Part shown: positions 1 to 5,032 of the stretch, in pieces | How the letters are laid out: each line of letters starts with the position of its first letter | How positions within the stretch are numbered: the first letter of the stretch is position 1 | From: Bacilli bacterium | GTDB taxonomy: Bacteria > Bacillota_I > Bacilli_A > RF39 > UBA660 | Reading direction: 5' to 3' | Length of the DNA: 6,274 nucleotides | NCBI GenBank assembly: GCA_900757295.1 | Contig: CAAENH010000132.1 | Span: forward strand, 1 to 6,274 | Notes under the pieces: generated by a model | Told to the model about the DNA's origin: nothing | Seen by the model: only the letters and a program-made list of their open reading frames with translations | Databases searched by the model: none | Made by a program: the position numbers and the translations under genes

Positions 1-1091
1 GCATGCTTTTGACCATATTTCTTTAAAGCTTTCTGCATATTTTTTAATATTTTATCATTGTTGGCAATTTCTTTTAAATATTTAGCAAATTTATATGGAT
101 GAGAAGTTTTTATTGCAAATTTATTTTTTACTAAATATTTATAGTTTCCTTTTTCTTGGCCAGCATTTCTATTAATAATGAGCATTGGCTTATGCAAATA
201 TAAACATTCTGTAACTGTTAGTCCCCCAGGTTTAGTAACTACTAAATCACTTGCATACATATATTCATAAACATTATTTACATACCCTAATATTTTAATA
301 TTTTTACAATTATTTTCTTTAGCAAGTTTAGAAACTTTATTTTTCAATTCTTTATTCTTCCCTGCTATAAATAAAATGTTAAAATTAGCATCGAAGTTTA
401 AAGCTTTCTTTAAAAAAGCTAATGAACTTTTAGAATTGTTGCCTCCCCCAAAAAACAAAATAGTTTTCCGATCGTTATCTAATTTTAATTTTCTTTTTAA
501 ATCATCTATATCTAAATCTTGCATAAAATTATCAGATAAAGGAATACCATATACTTTAATTTTATTTCTACTTATGCCCTTTTCTAATAAATCGTTTTTC
601 ATTTCTTTATTACTAACTATAATAGCTTCTTCACTTTTAATAGATTTAGTCCAAAATTCATGAATTTCATAATCAGTTATAATAGTACAAAGTTTACTAT
701 TAATTAAACCTTCTTTTTTATATTTCTCCATTAACATACTACCAAAATAATGTGTAGATATAACTACGTCAGGTTTATATTTAACAACTTCTTTTCTTAA
801 GTTATTTTTATCATATAATTTATAACACATTTTTTTAGTTCCAATAGATCTATACTTATTATTATAAAACTTATATATTAATTCCCATATTATAGGAATT
901 TTAGAAAACATTGTTTTTTCGAATATTTTTTTACTAACAGTTTTAATAAAAGGAGAACTATAATCTAAAATATCTATAGTTTTTACACTTATGTTTTCAT
1001 CTTTTTTCTTAAAGCTTTTTTTTATATATTCAGCAACAATACGATGGCCATTACCATAAGTTGCATAAACTACTAATATTCTTTTTTTCAT
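1..1091 (-). CDS. MGDG-synthase/UgtP-like glycolipid glycosyltransferase (GT28 type), C-terminus cut by window edge
   Basis: The gene reads leftward from ATG at 1091 and stays open to base 1, giving 363 full codons; only the C-terminal tail is missing, since the family is usually about 370-400 residues. Seen: an N-terminal Rossmann start with YGNGH (residues 12-16), a form of the family GxGH loop; TDYEIHEFW (139-147), matching the TDFxxHxxW signature of the MGDG-synthase N-domain; GGGNN (215-219) opening the second Rossmann domain; and TKPGGLTVTE (286-295) followed by GQEKGN (311-316), the nucleotide-sugar-binding region. Family knowledge: such enzymes work at the inner membrane face and transfer glucose or galactose from UDP-sugar to diacylglycerol. 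No membrane segment is seen, as expected for a peripheral enzyme. The usual Pro before GQE is Ala here. The ribosome-binding site is poor (GTGTGGT). The donor (UDP-Glc or UDP-Gal) and number of sugars added cannot be read from sequence; a MurG-like role is less likely given the TDYxxHxxW motif. Confidence 0.88.
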   Translation of the reverse strand, partial: MKKRILVVYATYGNGHRIVAEYIKKSFKKKDENISVKTIDILDYSSPFIKTVSKKIFEKTMFSKIPIIWELIYKFYNNKYRSIGTKKMCYKLYDKNNLRKEVVKYKPDVVISTHYFGSMLMEKYKKEGLINSKLCTIITDYEIHEFWTKSIKSEEAIIVSNKEMKNDLLEKGISRNKIKVYGIPLSDNFMQDLDIDDLKRKLKLDNDRKTILFFGGGNNSKSSLAFLKKALNFDANFNILFIAGKNKELKNKVSKLAKENNCKNIKILGYVNNVYEYMYASDLVVTKPGGLTVTECLYLHKPMLIINRNAGQEKGNYKYLVKNKFAIKTSHPYKFAKYLKEIANNDKILKNMQKALKKYGQKH

Positions 1092-1113
1092 AAATACCAC
1101 ACTCTTATTTTTA

Positions 1114-1122
1114 ATTATAACA
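1114..1122 (-). promoter_or_regulatory. Extended -10 promoter for the glycosyltransferase gene
   Basis: On the minus strand this reads TGTTATAAT: a perfect TATAAT -10 (1114-1119) preceded by TG plus one base, the extended -10 motif. No good -35 lies 16-18 bp upstream, which extended -10 promoters tolerate. Expected start is near 1107, leaving a leader of about 15 nt before the ATG at 1091. Confidence 0.6.
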
Positions 1123-1134
1123 AAAAATATAAGA

Positions 1135-1163
1135 TTTACTAGTATTTATATTCGTGATATATT
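1135..1163 (+). promoter_or_regulatory. SigA-type promoter with extended -10 for the phosphohexomutase gene
   Basis: TTTACT at 1135-1140 (4 of 6 to TTGACA), a 17-bp spacer, then TATATT at 1158-1163 (5 of 6 to TATAAT), with TG at 1155-1156 forming TGn-TATATT. Expected start is near 1170, giving a short leader of about 20 nt that contains the AAAGGTGA ribosome-binding site at 1180-1187. Confidence 0.6.
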
Positions 1164-1191
1164 TATTTTAAGAATAGAAAAAGGTGATTAA

Positions 1192-2553
1192 ATGAATAAA
1201 GAAATATTTCGCGAATATGACATTAGAGGAATATATAATAAAGAATTATTTGACAAAGATGCTTATACAATAGGAAAAAGTTATGGAAGTATTTTACAAG
1301 AAAAATATGATCGAAAAGTATGTATAGTTGGACAAGACAATAGACTTTCTTCACCAGCGTTAGCTAAAAATTTAATAAATGGTTTATTAGATAGCGGTAT
1401 TGATGTTATAGATCTAGGAATATGTACTACCCCAATGTTTTCATATGCTTGTTTAAAGACAAATACTATTTTTGGTATTATGGTTATAGCTAGTCATAAT
1501 CCTAAAGAATATAATGGTTTTAAATTTACTTTTGATAATCTTGGCTTAGCTAGAGGAAAACAAGTATATGATTTTAGAGATTATACATTAAATGGAAAAT
1601 TTTTATCAGGTAATGGAAATTTAAGTAATTTAAACATTTTGCCTTATTACTCTTCTTTAATAGAAAAAAATATAAATATGAATCAAAGAAAAATCAAAGT
1701 TGTTGTAGATCCAGGTAATGGAACAACTTCTCTCTTTGCTGAAAATATTTATAAAATGTTTAATAATTTAGATGTAACTATGATAAATAATGTTAGTGAT
1801 CCTAATTTTCCAAATCATCATCCCGATCCTAATGTAGCTGAAAACATGATTCAGCTTCAAAATAAAGTTTTAGAAATCAAAGCTGATATTGGAATTGCTT
1901 TTGATGGTGATGGAGATCGTGTTGGTGTTGTAAATAATTTAGGTGAAATAGTTTCTACAGAATATCTAATGATTTTAGCAATTAGAAGTTTGATTAATAA
2001 AACAGATAATAAAACATTCTTATATGATGTAAAATGTTCTAAAGCTTTAGAAGATGAAATTATTAAATTAGGTGGAACTCCTCTATGCTATAGAACTGGA
2101 GCTTCATACACTAGATACAAAACTAATTTAGAAAAATTAATATTTGGTGGGGAATATTCTGGCCATTTATACTTTAATGAACGTTGGTTAGGCTTTGATA
2201 GTGGTATATATAATGGTCTTAGAATTTTAGAAATTTTAAGCAATTCTGATTTACAATTAAGTCAAATGTTTGACGATGTAAATAAATATGTAATCACACC
2301 TGAAATTAAAATAAAAGTTACTGATGAATCTAAAGAAAGTATTGTGAATAATATGAAAAAAGAATACATAAAGTTGGGATTTAAAATAAATGATATAGAC
2401 GGTATTAAGGTAAGTTATGAAAATGGATGGGTATTACTTAGAGCAAGCAACACCACTCCTAATTTAACTATTAGAATCGAAGCAGATACTAAAGAAAATC
2501 AAACTATTATAAATAATCATTTTATGAGCTTATTAAAAAAACATTTAGATTAA
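1192..2553 (+). CDS. Phosphomannomutase/phosphoglucomutase, AlgC/ManB type (alpha-D-phosphohexomutase superfamily)
   Basis: A 453-residue enzyme, full length for the AlgC-type family (about 450-465). Four-domain landmarks are in order: FREYDIRG (6-13); the phosphoserine loop ASHNP (100-104, catalytic Ser101) with NGFK and Lys111 after it; the metal loop FDGDGDR (237-243); DVKC with Lys281; the sugar-specificity loop GEYSGH (320-325); and the C-terminal phosphate-binding RASNTTP (417-423). Family knowledge: it interconverts the 6- and 1-phosphates of mannose or glucose through a glucose/mannose-1,6-bisphosphate intermediate, in the cytoplasm, for sugar-nucleotide synthesis. Odd: the usual TGHS before the sugar loop is TGAS, so the position of Pseudomonas PMM/PGM His308 is Ala304. 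Start: AAAGGTGA ends 4 nt before the ATG, and the N-terminus aligns with the family. It is divergent from the glycosyltransferase and convergent with the nucleoside operon. A phosphoglucosamine or phosphopentose mutase is possible but less likely, because the hexose loop E-x-S-x-H is intact. Confidence 0.9.
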   Translation: MNKEIFREYDIRGIYNKELFDKDAYTIGKSYGSILQEKYDRKVCIVGQDNRLSSPALAKNLINGLLDSGIDVIDLGICTTPMFSYACLKTNTIFGIMVIASHNPKEYNGFKFTFDNLGLARGKQVYDFRDYTLNGKFLSGNGNLSNLNILPYYSSLIEKNINMNQRKIKVVVDPGNGTTSLFAENIYKMFNNLDVTMINNVSDPNFPNHHPDPNVAENMIQLQNKVLEIKADIGIAFDGDGDRVGVVNNLGEIVSTEYLMILAIRSLINKTDNKTFLYDVKCSKALEDEIIKLGGTPLCYRTGASYTRYKTNLEKLIFGGEYSGHLYFNERWLGFDSGIYNGLRILEILSNSDLQLSQMFDDVNKYVITPEIKIKVTDESKESIVNNMKKEYIKLGFKINDIDGIKVSYENGWVLLRASNTTPNLTIRIEADTKENQTIINNHFMSLLKKHLD

Positions 2554-2569
2554 TTTCTAAATGTTTTTT
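2536..2569. terminator. Bidirectional intrinsic terminator shared by convergent genes
   Basis: A perfect 14-bp inverted repeat: the left arm 2536-2549 (A-run then CATTTAGA) pairs with the right arm 2556-2569 (TCTAAATG then T-run) around a 6-nt loop, TTAATT. On each strand the hairpin ends in a run of T, so it can stop transcription from both sides. It covers the last codons and stop of the mutase (stop 2551-2553) and the last codons and stop of deoD (stop 2557-2559). The stem is AT-rich, so its strength is uncertain. Confidence 0.8.
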
Positions 2570-3282
2570 GTATCTTTAATTATAGACTCTAAAGCTAAGT
2601 ATATCATATCATCTAGAGCTTTTTCTCGATCTTCAACACTTACTTCTTCTGATGATTCATGAGTATCTACTACGGTAAGTAAACAGGATGCATGTCTATT
2701 AAATTTAGTAGCAACAGTAAATAAGCCGAATGCTTCCATTTCACAGGCACTAAATTCTTTATTTTGATGAAGTTTGCAGAAATTATTAAAATCTACGTAA
2801 TGATCAAATACATCACTAGTGACTATATCGCCTTCTATTATTGGAATATTTAGTTCTTTTGATGTTTCTACTATAGCTTTATTTAATAATGCTGAAGGAT
2901 ATCTAGTAAAATTATCTTCTTGAACCATTAAATTATCATAAGAAGAAATGCTGCTTGAAGAAGTTGCTAATATAGTATCTTTAATCTTAATTCCTTTTTT
3001 TGATGATCCACAAGAACCAACTCTAATTATTTTTTGAACATCATAAAAATTGAATAGTTCATAGGCATATATACCAATACTAGGAACGCCCATTCCAGAA
3101 GCAAATATTGTAACCTTGGTATTCTTATAGTAACCAGTATACGCAAACATATTGCGAATTTTATTAACTAACTTCGGATTATCTAAATATTTTTCAGCAA
3201 TATATTTTGCTCTTAAAGGATCTCCTGGCATTATTACTAGTGGTGCAATTTCATCTTTTTTACTTTCAATATGTGGTGTCAT
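2557..3282 (-). CDS. deoD: Purine nucleoside phosphorylase, DeoD type
   Basis: A 241-residue protein (family about 233-240), hexameric PNP type, which splits purine (deoxy)nucleosides with phosphate into base and (deoxy)ribose-1-phosphate in the cytoplasm. Seen: TPHI with His4, MPGDPLRAKYIAEKYL (18-33) with Arg24, Arg43 in RNMFAYTG, GMGVPS (63-68), RVGSCG (87-92) with Arg87 and Ser90, Phe159, CEMEA (180-184) with the ribose-binding Glu183, and the base-site VVDTHE with Asp206 plus Arg219 in VEDRE. Asp206 and Arg219 correspond to Escherichia coli Asp204 and Arg217; most other positions keep the E. coli number exactly. It is the last gene of the operon, starts 2 nt after deoA ends, has a strong ribosome-binding site, and its stop codon sits inside the terminator hairpin. 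The small number of substitutions and intact site suggest an active enzyme; preference for adenosine over inosine/guanosine is not readable. Confidence 0.95.
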   Translation of the reverse strand: MTPHIESKKDEIAPLVIMPGDPLRAKYIAEKYLDNPKLVNKIRNMFAYTGYYKNTKVTIFASGMGVPSIGIYAYELFNFYDVQKIIRVGSCGSSKKGIKIKDTILATSSSSISSYDNLMVQEDNFTRYPSALLNKAIVETSKELNIPIIEGDIVTSDVFDHYVDFNNFCKLHQNKEFSACEMEAFGLFTVATKFNRHASCLLTVVDTHESSEEVSVEDREKALDDMIYLALESIIKDTKNI

Positions 3283-3284
3283 TT

Positions 3285-4520
3285 TTATTCCTCCTCTATT
3301 TTAAAACACTCTATATCATCTTTTGTTAAGTTCATATTGATATCATTAACATACAAATATGCCAATATATCATTTTCATTTATATAGTCATTGATATTTT
3401 TATTAATAACTATTCCTACACTATAATCCAAAATATCATCTTTGCTTTTTCTAAAGCATCCTATTTTGCTAGCTAATAAAGCAATTTTTTGTGCATCAAT
3501 TGATTTTAAAATTCCTGAACATGAAGATTTTATTTCTATTTTTTTATCACTAACTTTAATTTTAGATAAATCTCCTTTTTGAGCAGTTACAAACTCTAAA
3601 AATTTATTATAAGCTTGTTTGTTTTCTAAAACTTCTTGTGCTTTTTGATAACTTTCGTCATATGAAATATTTAAAGCCATACTAATTAGTGTTGCTGATA
3701 ATTTTAAACAAAGATTAGTTAAATATCCTTGTTTTCCTTTTAAAATATCAATAACTTCTAATATTTCTAAGCTATTGCCAATATTATTGCCTAAAGGTAT
3801 ATTCATAGCATCAATTACAGTTTCAACATTCTTGTTATATTTTTTTCCGATTTTTTTAACAATGGTATCAAATTTCAAAGCTTCTTCTTTTGTTTTCATT
3901 AAAGCGCCTTTTCCATATTTGACATCTAATAAAATATGATCTGCTCCGCTAGCAAGCTTTTTACTCATAATACTTACAGCAATTAACCCCAGTGAGCAAG
4001 CTGTAGATGTAACATCACGTAAAGCATATATAACTTTATCCATAGGGACTAATTTATTACTTTGACTAATGTTAGCAAAGCCTACTTTCTCTACTTGATT
4101 TAAAAATTCTTCTTCAGTCAAATTAACATCAAATCCAGGAATACTTTCAAGTTTATCAATTGTTCCACCAGTTAATCCCAATCCTCTACCGCTCATCTTA
4201 GCCATTTTAAGACCACACGAAGCCACTATTGGTCCAATTACTAAAGTTGTTTTATCTCCTACTCCCCCTGTTGAATGCTTGTCCACTACAATTCCTGAAA
4301 TATTAGATAAATCTAGAATATCTCCACTTTTTAAGAATATATCAGTCAAATCAAAAATTTCTTGGTCGTCCAATTCGTTTATACATATTGCCATTAGTAA
4401 AGCACTCATTTGATAGTCTGGTATTTTTTTATTTAAATAAGCATTAAATGCATAATCTAATTCTTCATAAGATAGTTGTTGTTTTAATCTTTTCTTATCT
4501 ATAATAGCTAATATATCCAT
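3285..4520 (-). CDS. deoA: Pyrimidine-nucleoside phosphorylase / thymidine phosphorylase
   Basis: A 411-residue protein, somewhat short for a family of about 430-440. It phosphorolyses thymidine, deoxyuridine and (in the Pdp type) uridine to the base and (deoxy)ribose-1-phosphate. Seen: a helical N-terminal part with QMSALLMAI (37-45); the phosphate loop DKHSTGGVGDKTT (80-92) with Lys81, His82 and Ser83; KMSGRGLGLTGGT (108-120) with Ser110 and Thr120; YALRDVT (165-171) with Arg168; IAVSIMSKK (180-188) with Ser183 and Lys187; DVKYGKGALMKT (199-210); and the C-terminal barrel with RKSKDDILDYSVGI (357-370). Arg168, Ser183, Lys187 and His82 match E. coli Arg171, Ser186, Lys190 and His85, so catalysis should be intact. 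The usual GLGHTGG is GLGLTGG (Leu116). It starts 3 nt after the prepilin gene, with AGAGGT as ribosome-binding site, and ends 2 nt before deoD. In Firmicutes these proteins are often named pdp; thymidine-only versus broad pyrimidine use is not decided. Confidence 0.95.
   Translation of the reverse strand: MDILAIIDKKRLKQQLSYEELDYAFNAYLNKKIPDYQMSALLMAICINELDDQEIFDLTDIFLKSGDILDLSNISGIVVDKHSTGGVGDKTTLVIGPIVASCGLKMAKMSGRGLGLTGGTIDKLESIPGFDVNLTEEEFLNQVEKVGFANISQSNKLVPMDKVIYALRDVTSTACSLGLIAVSIMSKKLASGADHILLDVKYGKGALMKTKEEALKFDTIVKKIGKKYNKNVETVIDAMNIPLGNNIGNSLEILEVIDILKGKQGYLTNLCLKLSATLISMALNISYDESYQKAQEVLENKQAYNKFLEFVTAQKGDLSKIKVSDKKIEIKSSCSGILKSIDAQKIALLASKIGCFRKSKDDILDYSVGIVINKNINDYINENDILAYLYVNDINMNLTKDDIECFKIEEE
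3289..3296 (-). promoter_or_regulatory. Strong deoD ribosome-binding site inside the end of deoA
   Basis: Minus strand GAGGAGGA lies 6 nt before the deoD ATG (3282) and encodes part of the final Glu residues of deoA (stop 3285-3287). A ribosome ending deoA stops on top of the deoD initiation site, so the two are probably translationally coupled. The site fixes the deoD start. Confidence 0.85.
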
Positions 4521-4523
4521 TGT

Positions 4524-4919
4524 TTAACCTCTACATTCTATTCCTTCAATTTCTACCTTAATATCATCATCACTTGTAATTTTAACACTTGCATCATCCG
4601 CAATAGTACATTTATCAGAATTTATATCTTCATAATATGGTGATAAATTATTTTTTATTTTATCTTTGCTATTTAATTTGTAAGTTATTGTATTTCCATT
4701 TTTATCACATATAGTACTATCATTAAAATTACAAGTTGGATTATCTAAAGCAAATGTTTTAGCAGCATCTTCTATTTGAGTTTTTGTAAATTCTCCAACA
4801 TCTTTCTTTGATTTATTCATTATATTAACTACACTTAAAGTAGCCATTGTTAAAAGAACTCCTAATATGGCAATTACGGCAAGCAATTCAACTAAAGTAA
4901 AACCATTTTTATTTTTCAT
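4524..4919 (-). CDS. Type IV prepilin-like (pseudopilin) protein with N-terminal methylation/cleavage motif
   Basis: A 131-residue protein. Seen: a short basic leader MKNKNG, then FTLVELLAVIAILGVLL, the class III prepilin signature; a prepilin peptidase would cut after Gly6 and methylate Phe7, and Glu11 is the conserved Glu5 of the mature protein. One hydrophobic helix spans about residues 7-30; the rest is a small, polar, Asp/Lys-rich globular domain with four cysteines (63, 71, 104, 129) that could form two disulfides outside the cell. Family knowledge: such proteins build pili, pseudopili of type II-like secretion, or competence fibres; no peptidase, ATPase or platform gene is in the window. 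An in-frame ATG at 5054 would add 45 residues, but that stretch overlaps rnjA and both divergent promoters, has no prepilin sense, and would bury the signal; ATG 4919 has AGGTGA just upstream. It is the first gene of the operon with deoA and deoD. Its exact role is unknown. Confidence 0.85.
   Translation of the reverse strand: MKNKNGFTLVELLAVIAILGVLLTMATLSVVNIMNKSKKDVGEFTKTQIEDAAKTFALDNPTCNFNDSTICDKNGNTITYKLNSKDKIKNNLSPYYEDINSDKCTIADDASVKITSDDDIKVEIEGIECRG
4527..4532 (-). promoter_or_regulatory. deoA ribosome-binding site inside the end of the prepilin gene
   Basis: Minus strand AGAGGT encodes the last Arg-Gly of the prepilin and sits 6 nt before the deoA ATG (4520); the prepilin stop TAA is 4524-4526. 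This overlap argues for one transcript and coupled translation. Confidence 0.75.
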
Positions 4920-4923
4920 ATCA

Positions 4924-4929
4924 TCACCT
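4924..4929 (-). promoter_or_regulatory. Ribosome-binding site that fixes the prepilin start
   Basis: Minus strand AGGTGA, 4 nt before the ATG at 4919, matches the AGGTGA-N4-ATG layout in front of the phosphohexomutase gene. It supports the short form of the protein over the upstream in-frame ATG at 5054. Confidence 0.7.
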
Positions 4930-4940
4930 ACTATATTTTC

Positions 4941-4969
4941 ATTATACCAAATATCCTGGACATTATAAA
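4941..4969 (-). promoter_or_regulatory. Promoter of the prepilin-deoA-deoD operon
   Basis: On the minus strand TGGTATAAT places a perfect TATAAT -10 at 4941-4946 with an extended TGn (TG at 4948-4949). TTTATA at 4964-4969 is a 4-of-6 -35 at 17-bp spacing. Expected start is near 4934, about 15 nt before the prepilin ATG. No operator repeat or riboswitch fits in so short a leader. Confidence 0.6.
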
Positions 4970-4985
4970 ATATTTCTTGTATAAT
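4957..4985 (+). promoter_or_regulatory. SigA-type promoter of rnjA
   Basis: TGGACA at 4957-4962 (5 of 6 to TTGACA), a 17-bp spacer, and a perfect TATAAT at 4980-4985: the best-matched promoter in the window. Expected start is near 4992, giving a leader of about 40 nt with the ribosome-binding site AGAAGGA (5017-5023). Its -35 region interleaves with that of the divergent prepilin operon. Confidence 0.7.
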
Positions 4986-5032
4986 AGACATATCGTTTAA
5001 CTTTATTTTTATTGAAAGAAGGAATTTATAAA

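Noticed and set aside
376..663. A 95-codon open frame on the plus strand
   Set aside because: It lies antisense inside the glycosyltransferase gene, whose family motifs on the minus strand are clear. It has no ribosome-binding site and a Phe/Ser/Leu-rich product typical of antisense AT-rich frames.
1092..1191. A small gene or RNA in the gap between the glycosyltransferase and the mutase
   Set aside because: The 100 bp are accounted for by two promoters and a ribosome-binding site, with no open frame or stable stem.
4167..4175. Loss of the catalytic His of thymidine phosphorylase at Leu116
   Set aside because: The functionally studied E. coli His85 is the His of the KHSTGG loop, which is present as His82. 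Leu116 is a different position.
4992..5032. A riboswitch or regulatory hairpin in the rnjA leader
   Set aside because: The predicted leader is only about 40 nt, AT-rich and without a convincing stem or known aptamer pattern.
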